Below are positions 8,055-16,293 of a stretch of 45,496 bases of DNA, piece after piece (the first letter of the stretch is position 1; each line of letters begins with the position of its first letter). The notes below the pieces were generated by a model that searched no databases, was not told where the DNA came from, and saw nothing but the letters and a program-made list of their open reading frames with translations. The position numbers and the translations under genes were made by a program. Origin of the DNA: JBNKEI01 sp050288705 (GTDB lineage: Bacteria; Myxococcota; Myxococcia; Myxococcales; UBA5297). The stretch lies in assembly GCA_050288705.1 (NCBI GenBank), contig JBNKEI010000012.1:1-45496 (forward strand), in the 5' to 3' direction.

Positions 8055-9044
8055 CTACTGTAATGATACTTTGGCCATGCGTTGACGGGCCACTTCTTGG
8101 AGCTGAAGCCGGGTGTCGCGAGCCTTAGAGATTGAATAAGCCCGATAATAAGGCATAGCCTCCTTTTTTCTTCCCAAAACATAAAGCGATTCTGCAAGAC
8201 CAAAAACTGGGGTCGCCATTGTACGATCAATACGCATGGCTTGAGCGTAATCAGATAATGCCTTATTAAAATCACGCATAGCGAAGTGAGCGCTTCCCCG
8301 AGCAGCATAAGCGTGGGCAAAGTCCGATTGAAGGTCAATGGCCTGATCAAGAGCACTCAACGCTTGAGAATACTGTTTGTTTCCAAAAAGCTTTAACGCT
8401 CGCTGGTAGTATTCTACGGCTTCCCGTTTTGGAGCTCCTGGTTTTTTCTCTAAAGGAGGAGCTGTTTTCAGATTTGCCGTCAAATCAACTCCCAATGCCA
8501 TAGCTGCCGACTTGGCTTTTTCTTCAAATTTTTCGTTTTTCTTTTTCATCGCTATGGCCAGACATCGCTGGTACGCACTAACCGCCTTCTCCTTCTGGTT
8601 CGCGCCTTTTAGCGCCTCGCCAAGACCGTAAAAACCGGCAGGATCAACGGGGTCTAAGCGTGTATATGTTTGGTATGCTTCCACCGCTTCCTTATGGCGG
8701 CCAAGTTTGCGCAAAGTAAAGCCCAGATTGTTGTAGGAAAGCGCGAAATTCGGGTTCTCAGCAATAGCTTTTCGAAAATAAGTAATCGCCTCCTGCTCTT
8801 TTTTTTCTCCTACTAAAAGGATGCCAATATCGTTCAAAGGATCGGCATACCCTTTAGACAGACCAGCAGCTTTTTCGTAAGCCTGGCGAGCCCTCTCCGG
8901 TTCTCCGTTAGCAGATAAACGATCACCTCGTTCTTTTTCGCGCAACGCCTGGGGAGACGGGGCAGCCGCCAGCAAAAGGAAAGAAAAAAAGACAGTTGCG
9001 ATTTGCAAAACGCACCCCCAATTCACGTTGACGAAAGAAAGCAT
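8055..9044 (-). CDS. TPR-repeat protein, exported or membrane-anchored
   Basis: 329 aa from the ATG at 9044. A hydrophobic N-terminal segment (about 9-28, VLQIATVFFSFLLLAAA) looks like a signal peptide or anchor. Tetratricopeptide repeats occupy about 33-165 (ADPLNDIGILLVGEKKEQEA, NNLGFTLRKLGRHKEAVEAY, GLGEALKGANQKEKAVSAY) and 207-305, split by a charged linker (165-205). TPRs bind other proteins; the partner is unknown. The ribosome site is weak. Longer in-frame starts would overlap the upstream coiled-coil gene, so 9044, leaving 22 bases, is preferred. It is the last gene of the block before the terminator and is probably co-transcribed with the coiled-coil protein, suggesting a joint envelope structure. 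Confidence 0.8.
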   Translation of the reverse strand: MLSFVNVNWGCVLQIATVFFSFLLLAAAPSPQALREKERGDRLSANGEPERARQAYEKAAGLSKGYADPLNDIGILLVGEKKEQEAITYFRKAIAENPNFALSYNNLGFTLRKLGRHKEAVEAYQTYTRLDPVDPAGFYGLGEALKGANQKEKAVSAYQRCLAIAMKKKNEKFEEKAKSAAMALGVDLTANLKTAPPLEKKPGAPKREAVEYYQRALKLFGNKQYSQALSALDQAIDLQSDFAHAYAARGSAHFAMRDFNKALSDYAQAMRIDRTMATPVFGLAESLYVLGRKKEAMPYYRAYSISKARDTRLQLQEVARQRMAKVSLQ

Positions 9045-9066
9045 GTTAGATAAGCGCTTAGGGCGA

Positions 9067-9924
9067 TTATCCTGGACAGTTTTTTTGACTGACAAGATCT
9101 CTAGAAGAAGCCGCTGGTTCAAAAATCTCTTTTGCATTTGAATTTGATTGTTCAACGCGTAAATTCTGCTTTTGACTATTTACTGTTTCCTTTTGTTTAT
9201 TTTGAAGAAGCCACAATTCCTTTTTTAAATCATCTCTTTCCAGGATTAGTGAATTATGGCGCGCTTCCAGCGAACGATATTTATCTTTCGATAAATCAAT
9301 TTCACCTTTTTGAACCAAAAAGACTCGTCGATCGGTTTCTAGTCTACCGCGAGCTTTTTTAATATCTGCCTCTAGCTCTTGGATTCTTTTACGCGCTTGA
9401 GACAAAGCTCTTTCTGCCTTTTCTGCCCGGACAATTTCTTCAGGCTTAGCAGGTCGGAATTCTTTTCTATGCGCTTCATCTTTTTTAGGTGTGTTTTCAG
9501 CCACTTGCTGCTCTAGCCGATGTTTTTTTAGATCTTCCAACTCCAGAGTCAACTTTCGTAATTGAGCTTTGGAGATCTCGGCATCCTCGCGCGCCCTCTC
9601 AATTTCTTTCTCCATTTCCCGAGCAATCTGCTCCCGGGCCTCACGGAGGTCTTTCTTATGCCTAGCCGCTTCCCTCTCTTCATGGCGCCGCTTTTTGCTT
9701 TCTTTCAACTGTGCTTTGAGTTCCTCGGCTTCTTTACGCTTCTTTTCCAGAATATCGCCATTCTTTTTTGCCAGTGCGTCGGCAGCATCAAACTGTCGGC
9801 GTACGTTCTCCAATTCATGCTGCGTTACAGATGTTAGCGAACGCGCGGAAACCGCCTGCCATCCCAAAAAAACTGACGATAGCACCGCCAATGCTAGTAA
9901 CACTGCGAGGACTGTTACCTCCAT
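9067..9924 (-). CDS. Membrane-anchored coiled-coil protein of unknown function
   Basis: 285 aa. One N-terminal membrane helix (VLAVLLALAVLSSVFLGW, residues 5-22), then an almost unbroken Lys/Glu/Arg-rich coiled coil from about residue 35 to 250, with a polar Asn/Gln/Ser tail. No enzymatic motif is seen. The ATG at 9924 has a GAGGTGA ribosome site four bases upstream; an ATG at 9966 (MSRARKVFFGRGEH) with GAGGGG upstream is a fair alternative. The fold resembles bacterial envelope spacers, but low-complexity coiled coils attract false similarity, so no function is assigned. It lies between a beta-barrel gene and a TPR gene on the same strand. Confidence 0.75.
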   Translation of the reverse strand: MEVTVLAVLLALAVLSSVFLGWQAVSARSLTSVTQHELENVRRQFDAADALAKKNGDILEKKRKEAEELKAQLKESKKRRHEEREAARHKKDLREAREQIAREMEKEIERAREDAEISKAQLRKLTLELEDLKKHRLEQQVAENTPKKDEAHRKEFRPAKPEEIVRAEKAERALSQARKRIQELEADIKKARGRLETDRRVFLVQKGEIDLSKDKYRSLEARHNSLILERDDLKKELWLLQNKQKETVNSQKQNLRVEQSNSNAKEIFEPAASSRDLVSQKNCPG

Positions 9925-10023
9925 GTGCTCACCTCTTCCAAAAAAAACTTTCCTGGCTCGGGACATAACGTACCCCTCACCAAGAAACAACCTTTTTCCA
10001 AATATCGCACCCGGCAGAAGAAC

Positions 10024-11034
10024 CTAAAACAGATCCCACTGAAAGCCCGCCAGCCCACGCCATTGGAAACGCCAAGGATCGAGTAATACTCCCCCCGATT
10101 GACCGTCGATTAAGTACCTTTTTTCACCTATTGCGATATCAGTCCCCAAACCCACGAAAGCACTCCAAGACTTCAGTAATAACACTCTTCCCATGACTGA
10201 TGGTCCAACCGAGTAAAGGTACTGATTTTGGGGAGGAGGAAGCGAAGGCCAATGAATGACTTCCCGTATATCCATATTAACCAAATGAGCACTGAGCGCC
10301 AGCTCTCCAGAAAGCTCCCACCTGCCGGTTCTTCGGCGACCTCCTACTACAACCGAGAAGGGATGACGATGCACCACCACCATCACATACTGCGATTTTT
10401 TCTTTATAAAAGAATCCACTAATCGATATTCTAGGCCTGCATAAAACCTATTCTTCCACTCAAAAGTAGCTGCTATTCCCAGGCCATGAAGAACCGGCAG
10501 GTTATCGGCAATAACCGACGGCGCATAACCTAAGCGCAACGAGAACTGAAATGGGGTAGGCTTGTTTTCTTGGTAACTAGATTGTTGAGCAAGCGTACCT
10601 GGAGGCGTATAGGCCTCAAAACCAATATTCTGACCGTATAATAGCGCCTGAATCGATGAGCGAACAACTACTGCCACTGCTTCTAAATGACCCAAAGCCC
10701 CGTCCCAATCCACGCTTCTGACTAGAACCCGACCCTTATGAGGATCGGCAACATAAATAAAAATGGGATCACCAGGAGAAAGATCGAACCAAATAACCGC
10801 TACCGCGTCTTCGGTTGCAAACTTAGGCACCGCTCGCATCTGGGCAGCTAATCCGCCGTTTTCCCATTGGGCAACACGTTCAATTTTCAACTTTACTGGC
10901 AAATCACTTAACTGAGCTTGAACAGCCTGAAGAACAGGACCTAGGATAAAAATACGCTTCTCAGGCACAACTACTGTTATGGGGCGAGCTCCCATTACGG
11001 TTAGCGATAGACATAGAAGTAAGGATGTAGCCAT
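10024..11034 (-). CDS. Predicted outer-membrane beta-barrel protein
   Basis: 336 aa. A signal peptide (MATSLLLCLSLTVMGARP) is followed by an N-terminal mixed domain of about 140 residues (ITVVVPEKRIFILGPVLQAV, DAVAVIWFDLS). The C-terminal half (160-336) has alternating hydrophobic strands (PFQFSLRLGYAPSV, NRFYAGLEYRLVDS, WELSGELALSAHL, SWSAFVGLGTDIAIGEK) and ends in FQWDLF. A C-terminal aromatic residue is the usual recognition signal for the BAM insertion machinery. GGAG lies just before the start. It follows the FecR-like gene by 60 bases in the same direction, a sigma/FecR/barrel arrangement I recall from other myxobacteria. No specific function can be named. Confidence 0.72.
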   Translation of the reverse strand: MATSLLLCLSLTVMGARPITVVVPEKRIFILGPVLQAVQAQLSDLPVKLKIERVAQWENGGLAAQMRAVPKFATEDAVAVIWFDLSPGDPIFIYVADPHKGRVLVRSVDWDGALGHLEAVAVVVRSSIQALLYGQNIGFEAYTPPGTLAQQSSYQENKPTPFQFSLRLGYAPSVIADNLPVLHGLGIAATFEWKNRFYAGLEYRLVDSFIKKKSQYVMVVVHRHPFSVVVGGRRRTGRWELSGELALSAHLVNMDIREVIHWPSLPPPQNQYLYSVGPSVMGRVLLLKSWSAFVGLGTDIAIGEKRYLIDGQSGGVLLDPWRFQWRGLAGFQWDLF

Positions 11035-11094
11035 CTGCTCCCGGCTCCAGCGTCAAATAGACTAGAACCGCAGCATACCCCGAAACTATTAGAA

Positions 11095-12606
11095 TTAGCG
11101 CGACCGAATTTGTTGAACTCGTTTCCTAAAAGCCGAGGCGTGATAAGAATTGGGGAATAATTCTAGAAATTGTTCGATGGCTATTTGTTCTTCTTCTGCA
11201 CTGCCCAAAGCTCGCAAGGCTTTAATCCGACAAATTGCTGCTTCTGCCGCCAAAACACCTTCGGGATGCTGGAAGAGATATTCTTGGCAGAATTTCAAGC
11301 CCCCGGAGTAATTATTTAGCTGTTCCAGCAAAAGATATCCATAAGATACCTTCGCATTTTTTGCGATTTCTTCGCCAGGATAGGCTGCAATAAGTTCGCT
11401 ATACGCTTGAGCGCTTGCTTTCCAATTGCGCAAACGGCGCAGTTCTTGGGCTTTGCGTAGTAGTTCTTTGGCCGAACCAGCGTGCGCCAGTTTAGATACC
11501 CCCGTTTTTGGCCGGGTTACTGCAGCAGAACGGTTTTCTTCCTGCTTGGCAGCATTTGTGGCTGCCTTTCCCGGAGAAACCGCCGCAATACTTCCCTGTT
11601 CTATCAGACTGATTCGCTCCATAGCTCCCCGAACCATTTGTTGCTCTTGGGAAGTCATTTTTCTCGTTTGCAAAGAGCCTATTTGCTGCGCTTCCAAAGC
11701 ACGAACTCGGCCATGACGGAGATTTGCGCTGTCAGCAGAGGAAGTCACCTTCACCGAGCCCCGCAACACCCCGACCCAAGAACCAGCCGTGCCTTTTTTG
11801 GCTTCTACAGAAAATAGGGTGCCAGTAACTTCCACCATTCCTTGCGAAGTAGAGACTGCAAATCCCTTTTCAAAAAATGTTGAATGAGGGCGCACCGAAG
11901 CATGAATGCGACCAAATTCTAAACTAATCTCGGCAGTTGTATGGTTAAGTTTCGCTAGCTTTGCCCGGCTACCAGGCTCTAGTAACACCACAATATCAGG
12001 GCCTAACGATAGTGCTATCTCCTCTTCGGCGTGCAATAACTGCCCTTCCCCTATAGGCACACCATAAGATAGACCTGAGGAACTAGAAGCCTTAAGCACG
12101 TTCGCCTTAAGTACACTCGAAAGATCGGGAGCTCCGTTTTCGTCTACCTTTGAGAATTCTGGTGAGAAATCGGTAGAGAAATCAGTACTAGCGCGCACCA
12201 TCAAAAAAATCGCTGCTGCCGCAGCCATGCCAGCCGCCCACGCAGTAGGTTTGCGCCAAAAAGCAGTGATAGGCGGTTCTGCGTCATCTGTAGCCAAGCA
12301 ATCTGTTTCCCTAGGACTTTCTGCTGAAACGACAAAGTCCGCCAAAAAATCGCTTTCTTTGGAACAAGCTCGAAGTTGCGAAAGCGCTCCGGAAATAATT
12401 TTTTCGCTGCTGGCCCCATCGAAAGCAAAATGAGAAGCTTCGTTAGGAGACAAACGCAGTAATTCCAAGGCCCTATTTTCTGTCTGGCAGTGATTACAGG
12501 CTCTTAGATGCTGGTCCCTAAAAGCCAAATCGATGGCCGCCAGCACTTTGCCTTCTGCTTCCGCCAGGGCGATTTCCGCCACTTGTTCACAGGTCGATGG
12601 CTTCAT
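11095..12606 (-). CDS. FecR-like transmembrane protein with zinc-finger N-terminus and TPR tail
   Basis: 503 aa. Residues 33-40 carry HxxxCxxC (HLRACNHC), the zinc-binding anti-sigma motif that holds ECF sigma factors. One membrane helix lies at about 120-138 (TAWAAGMAAAAAIFLMV). Outside it, residues about 190-300 form a FecR-like domain (VVLLEPGSRAKLAKL, FGRIHASVRPHSTF, VEVTGTLFSVEAKKGTAGSW). From about 375 to the end are helical TPR-like repeats (AKELLRKAQELRRLRNWKAS, LLEQLNNYSGGLKFC). It would sense an envelope signal and control the sigma factor encoded just upstream, with which it shares an ATGA overlap. The combination of anti-sigma, FecR and TPR parts is typical of deltaproteobacteria. 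Confidence 0.85.
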   Translation of the reverse strand: MKPSTCEQVAEIALAEAEGKVLAAIDLAFRDQHLRACNHCQTENRALELLRLSPNEASHFAFDGASSEKIISGALSQLRACSKESDFLADFVVSAESPRETDCLATDDAEPPITAFWRKPTAWAAGMAAAAAIFLMVRASTDFSTDFSPEFSKVDENGAPDLSSVLKANVLKASSSSGLSYGVPIGEGQLLHAEEEIALSLGPDIVVLLEPGSRAKLAKLNHTTAEISLEFGRIHASVRPHSTFFEKGFAVSTSQGMVEVTGTLFSVEAKKGTAGSWVGVLRGSVKVTSSADSANLRHGRVRALEAQQIGSLQTRKMTSQEQQMVRGAMERISLIEQGSIAAVSPGKAATNAAKQEENRSAAVTRPKTGVSKLAHAGSAKELLRKAQELRRLRNWKASAQAYSELIAAYPGEEIAKNAKVSYGYLLLEQLNNYSGGLKFCQEYLFQHPEGVLAAEAAICRIKALRALGSAEEEQIAIEQFLELFPNSYHASAFRKRVQQIRSR

Positions 12607-13289
12607 AGTTTACCCTCTCCATCGAGAGCCGAGCATAAGACAGGATCTAGGAGAATTGATTTGCGAAGAAGCGCCTTTCCAATTCGTAAACGATCGCGAA
12701 CGGTGTTAACTGGGGCTTCGGTCATTTGAGCTATCTCCGCCACGCTGTAACCATGCACAAAATGCAGAACAACTGCATTCCTACGATCCGGAGAAATGCG
12801 ACCAAGAAGATTGACTAGTCGATTCCGCAGTCGAGTCTTCCGGGCTTCTTCCTCCCCATCATGAAAACCCTCGTCTACTGGCTCAGATACCAACGAAACT
12901 ATTTCCGCCTGACGAGCCCTCTGTTTAATAAGCCGCATGGCGGTACGAGTAGCAATGCGGTCAGCCCAGGTTTCCAGAGAGCTTTCAGCGCGAAATGACC
13001 CGGCAGAACGTAATACTTCTAGCAAGGCGCGCTGAGCCAAGTCATCCTTATCCGCATAATTGGGAGCCAAGTAAGCCACGGAAGTCCTTACCCTGTTAAT
13101 AAGGCGCTCGGCCAACTCTCTTTGCGCCTGACAGTCTCCTTGAGATGCCGCTTGCGCGACATTCAAGTCCTGCTTCCTTTTTTCTGTAGAAGAGACCGCT
13201 GACAAACAATCTACCTCACGAGCGGTCTCTTCTCCGCCTAGCACTAGGTCGGCAAGCTCCGCCAAATAGGGACGGATCTTTTTTAGCAT
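12603..13289 (-). CDS. ECF-type RNA polymerase sigma-70 factor
   Basis: 228 aa. Region 2 is at about 75-135 (DKDDLAQRALLEVLRSAGSF, SSLETWADRIATRTAMRLIK), with the core-binding and -10 helices. Region 4 is at about 160-215 (LGRISPDRRNAVVLHFVHGY, SVAEIAQMTEAPVNTVRDRL), the -35 helix-turn-helix. A 45-residue N-terminal extension precedes region 2. The four-base overlap with the FecR-like gene points to translational coupling and a sigma/anti-sigma pair. A weak AGGAAAAG lies upstream. Target promoters cannot be told from the window, but the barrel, coiled-coil and TPR genes downstream are natural candidates. Confidence 0.9.
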   Translation of the reverse strand: MLKKIRPYLAELADLVLGGEETAREVDCLSAVSSTEKRKQDLNVAQAASQGDCQAQRELAERLINRVRTSVAYLAPNYADKDDLAQRALLEVLRSAGSFRAESSLETWADRIATRTAMRLIKQRARQAEIVSLVSEPVDEGFHDGEEEARKTRLRNRLVNLLGRISPDRRNAVVLHFVHGYSVAEIAQMTEAPVNTVRDRLRIGKALLRKSILLDPVLCSALDGEGKL

Positions 13290-13353
13290 GCCGCTGTTTT
13301 TGTTGCTTTTCCTGGGATCCTAAAGTTTCTTCCACCCCAGGAAAAACACCGCC

Positions 13354-14610
13354 CTACTTCTTATTTCGCCGCCGACGAAGTGCTAACAGAGCAACCAGTG
13401 CCATGGGAACAGGCGCGCCCCAGGCAGAAGCAGAACAACCACCACTAGAGGATGATTCGCCGCCTTCTCCATCAGTACCTGCATACAAACTAGTAAAAGC
13501 TACTGCTGTGCCTACTTCCGGATATTGACGGTCAGAGGTAACCAAGGTAGCGTCAAGCTGAAATTGATACTCGCCGTCCTCGTCAGCCACAAAGGTTGGG
13601 ACTGCACCGCGTGGGTAGACATACTGCCAATTTTGAGAAACCGCCACCGCGCCCTCGGGATTAGAAATTGCCGCGCTGCTTCCTCCTGGTCGCTTTGACA
13701 CAGTCCACCGGTATTTAATTCCCATGTTGTTGCGATTGGCATAGAGGGGAAGGTTAATGGTGTCGCCTTTCTTCGCATATACAGTGGGGCCAGCATTTAC
13801 CGAGAAAGGCTCTTTGGGATCGAGACACTGATCTTTGTTGGACCGGTCAACCACGAAGCAATATCTAGGGTCGCAAGCATCTCCAATGCCGTCTGAATCC
13901 TGATCAATCTGGTCAGCGTTACTTTTTGTAGGGCAATTGTCTTCACTATTAAGTTTGTTATCGTTATCAAGGTCATCATCGCAAACATCGCCCTTCTTAT
14001 CGCCATCTAAGTCCTTCTGATCGGGGTTCGCCACAAATGGACAGTTGTCTACATTGTCATTTCTGCCATCGTCATCGCTATCGGCTTGGCTAGTGCTTAC
14101 GTCAAAACTAGGATCACAAGCATCACCTATACCGTTGCCGTCGGAGTCTCTTTGCCTAAGATTAGAGATTTCGGGGCAACTATCAGACTCGTTGACAACG
14201 GTGTCGCCATCAATATCGTCATCACAGACGTCGCCTTTTCCATCACCGTCAGAATCTTTTTGGTCGAGATTCACTGCGCCAGAGCAATTATCGCAGGCGT
14301 CACCCACCCCATCGCCATCAGTATCAAGCTGATCGCGATTAACTGCAAAAGGGCAACTATCGCGTGCATCAGAAACCCCATCGCCATCGGCATCGTCAGT
14401 ATAAGAAAGGGTTTTCCCATCGTCGGTATAAGCTACCCATACTGAGCAACCACAGCCACAACCGCAACCACCACCTTCTTGTCTGGGCGCTCCGCAGTCG
14501 GAACCTAGGCATTCGGGATTATCTTGCATTTGTTGAGCTGCTGCCTGTCCACCAAATCCCCAAGTCATAATAACTAGTGCCGCAGCCATTATTTGGAATC
14601 TATACTTCAT
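13354..14610 (-). CDS. Thrombospondin type 3 repeat surface protein with MYXO-CTERM-like tail
   Basis: 418 aa. Signal peptide (MKYRFQIMAAALVIMTWGF) with a cleavage site near GQAAAQ, then a Cys/Gly stretch (GGGCGCGCGCS), then about seven calcium-binding TSP3 repeats at about 70-255 (DTDGDGVGDACDNC, DSDGDGKGDVCDDD, DQDSDGIGDACDPRYC), then a beta-sandwich-like region (FSVNAGPTVYAKKGDTINLP). The end, GGCSASAWGAPVPMAL then VALLALRRRRNKK, is a Cys, a hydrophobic helix and an Arg cluster, the layout of MYXO-CTERM sorting tails. Such proteins are processed by a myxosortase and displayed on the outer membrane. The start at 14610 has GAGGAAG upstream; an earlier in-frame start is less likely. The DNA repeats here are coding. 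Confidence 0.88.
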   Translation of the reverse strand: MKYRFQIMAAALVIMTWGFGGQAAAQQMQDNPECLGSDCGAPRQEGGGCGCGCGCSVWVAYTDDGKTLSYTDDADGDGVSDARDSCPFAVNRDQLDTDGDGVGDACDNCSGAVNLDQKDSDGDGKGDVCDDDIDGDTVVNESDSCPEISNLRQRDSDGNGIGDACDPSFDVSTSQADSDDDGRNDNVDNCPFVANPDQKDLDGDKKGDVCDDDLDNDNKLNSEDNCPTKSNADQIDQDSDGIGDACDPRYCFVVDRSNKDQCLDPKEPFSVNAGPTVYAKKGDTINLPLYANRNNMGIKYRWTVSKRPGGSSAAISNPEGAVAVSQNWQYVYPRGAVPTFVADEDGEYQFQLDATLVTSDRQYPEVGTAVAFTSLYAGTDGEGGESSSSGGCSASAWGAPVPMALVALLALRRRRNKK

Positions 14611-14711
14611 TTGACTTCCTCGCTTTCTCGTCACGACGCGTTTTCGCCTTCTTAGTAGCGCTGGCTCGGCAGAATGGACGTCTTTTTTTTATCTCTCGCT
14701 TGAATCGGATA

Positions 14712-15260
14712 TTAGAGATTTTTGGGAACCGAACGAGGAGCCCACCAGCAAGGCTTATAACCAATCAGCTTCCAGCCTACTTGGTTACGGTTTCCACCAT
14801 ATTTGGGATCGGAAAAATAGCCTTCTAGGGTTAAGGTAACTAGCCGTTCAAAAAACTGTGCACCGTCAAATCGGCCTTGACTTATCTCTCCCTTTTGGAA
14901 CTGGCCAAGTAATTGGTCTTGTTGCTGTGCACTGCAGTTGCTAAAAACTTTTCTGTACGTACGCAAAGCTACACGATCAAGTAAAATGAACCCCATTTCT
15001 AGTTGGGCTCGCAACCCTTTAAAAAAGCCGTCCTGAGTCAGCCAATAAGCCAAGTAATTAGGAACACCCGCTTCTACCGAACCGGGAAACACTCTTTCCA
15101 AAGCTGCTAGCATAGCTTTCTGTTGTGCCGGCTTAAAAAGCGGGTCAGAGATCGGATTAGAAACCGAGGAGGAAGTTCTCGACTTCCACCCAACCCAAGC
15201 GCTAGAACCGGCTGCCAAACCAAAAAAGCCTATTAAAACTTGGCGACGATTGCATTTCAT
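14712..15260 (-). CDS. Gluconate 2-dehydrogenase subunit 3-like protein, Tat-exported
   Basis: 182 aa. The N-terminus NRRQVLIGFFGLAAG is a twin-arginine signal. The mature part has the Gluconate_2-dh3 family pattern: helices around LAALERVFPGS and FFKGLRAQLEMGFILLD, and the diagnostic GYFSDPKYGGNRNQVGWKLI near the end. In the best-known systems this small periplasmic subunit works beside a flavin-dependent dehydrogenase large subunit and a cytochrome c. Here the large subunit is absent, and the gene instead follows the seven-haem cytochrome c by 15 bases as the last of a Rieske/cytochrome b/cytochrome c operon. GGAGGG precedes the ATG. It is probably an accessory to that respiratory complex; this is inference from context. 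Confidence 0.85.
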   Translation of the reverse strand: MKCNRRQVLIGFFGLAAGSSAWVGWKSRTSSSVSNPISDPLFKPAQQKAMLAALERVFPGSVEAGVPNYLAYWLTQDGFFKGLRAQLEMGFILLDRVALRTYRKVFSNCSAQQQDQLLGQFQKGEISQGRFDGAQFFERLVTLTLEGYFSDPKYGGNRNQVGWKLIGYKPCWWAPRSVPKNL

Positions 15261-15275
15261 TGCTTGCTCCCTCCA

Positions 15276-16277
15276 CTAATTGGCGAGGTCGTGACAGGCA
15301 GAACATGCCGCCCGATGTTGTACTTCGACCGGACATTTGTTCGAAATTCCGTTTTTATTCGAAACTTTCGCATCAATCGAAATGCCGCCCTGATGGCAAT
15401 TTCCACATGCCAATTCTTTTTGCCTTTTACGCAAATAACTGCATCGATGTTGCATTCGCCCGCTTGCTTTACCCTGCTCTTGGACATGACACAAATTGCA
15501 GGATTGACCAGCCAAAAAATCTGAGCGAGTACGCACACTACAAGAGCTTGGAGCACGCGAAAGTGGCAAGCTTTGTAAATACACTAACAAATCGGTCATT
15601 GACTCGCGGTCATTCTCAAAAGTGTAGCGAAAAGAAGGCATGGTAGATTGGGCAAAATTAGCCGCCGGGTCGACAATACTGGTCTCCAAATAGGCCAGGC
15701 TTTTGCGACTTCCCGAGCGCAAATCAGGACCATTATCCCATCCCCCTTTTCCTTGCCCGGAAAGAGGGTGGCATACTCCACAACCCAATTGCTGATAAAC
15801 CTGGGCTCCGCGAACTAAATGTTCCATTCCCGGTCGATCACCAGGCACGTGGCAACGTGCACAACTTGCTTGAACATGTGGTTGGCGGAGAAATGGGTCT
15901 TGGCTAGAAGCACCTGGGAAGGCGTGTGCCACCGAAGGTTCCAATGCTCTCCCGTTTCCACCATGGCAATCAGAGCATCCCACTCCTGCCTTAGAATGAG
16001 CTTCAAGCGGAAGAGAATGAGCGCGTAAAGGAGCTTTCCATGCAATTCCTTGCAAATCCTTACGATCAGTTCCAAGGTGACAGGTAGTACATCTTTCAAG
16101 TTGTTCGGTGCAGGTCTTTTTTTGCTGCATACCCCGCACTTGCGCGGAAGCTGATGCTTTTTGAATGAACGAGTTCTGTACCCTGCTCCAGCCAGGTGAG
16201 AGCGATTTTGCTAGCACCACTACTAAAATCACCAAAAGCGCAGCAGCGCATATAAACACGGCGATTCCTAGCCGCAC
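15276..16277 (-). CDS. Membrane-anchored heptahaem cytochrome c of a bc-type complex
   Basis: 333 aa. One membrane helix (about 3-24), then seven CxxCH haem sites: CTTCH (63), CSDCH (101), CARCH (139), CGVCH (166), CNLCH (260), CGNCH (291) and CSACH (325). Residues 155-240 look like a class I cytochrome c, with CGVCHPLSGQGK and a candidate Met ligand in STMPSFRYTF, inserted between NapC/NrfH-like multihaem parts. It would take electrons from the Rieske/cytochrome b pair, in place of cytochrome c1. The GTG at 16277 was chosen because GGAG lies five bases upstream and it follows the cytochrome b stop by 16 bases; the longer frame to 16385 would overlap cytochrome b by 92 bases. Confidence 0.88.
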   Translation of the reverse strand: MRLGIAVFICAAALLVILVVVLAKSLSPGWSRVQNSFIQKASASAQVRGMQQKKTCTEQLERCTTCHLGTDRKDLQGIAWKAPLRAHSLPLEAHSKAGVGCSDCHGGNGRALEPSVAHAFPGASSQDPFLRQPHVQASCARCHVPGDRPGMEHLVRGAQVYQQLGCGVCHPLSGQGKGGWDNGPDLRSGSRKSLAYLETSIVDPAANFAQSTMPSFRYTFENDRESMTDLLVYLQSLPLSRAPSSCSVRTRSDFLAGQSCNLCHVQEQGKASGRMQHRCSYLRKRQKELACGNCHQGGISIDAKVSNKNGISNKCPVEVQHRAACSACHDLAN

Positions 16278-16293
16278 CGAATCTCCGGATCGA

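Noticed and set aside
9569..10027. A 152-residue plus-strand frame opposite the coiled-coil gene
   Set aside because: It is the complement of Lys/Glu-rich codons giving Ser/Phe/Leu runs, a usual shadow.
13310..13342. Inverted repeat TCCTGGG/CCCAGGA between the sigma factor and TSP3 genes
   Set aside because: It has a 19-base loop and no T run on either side, so it is not convincing as a terminator.
13800..14450. Repetitive DNA that could be taken for a tandem array or CRISPR-like repeat, and long open frames on the opposite strand
   Set aside because: The periodicity is explained by TSP3 Asp/Gly/Cys codons in the real gene; there are no conserved repeats with unique spacers, and the opposite frames are shadows.
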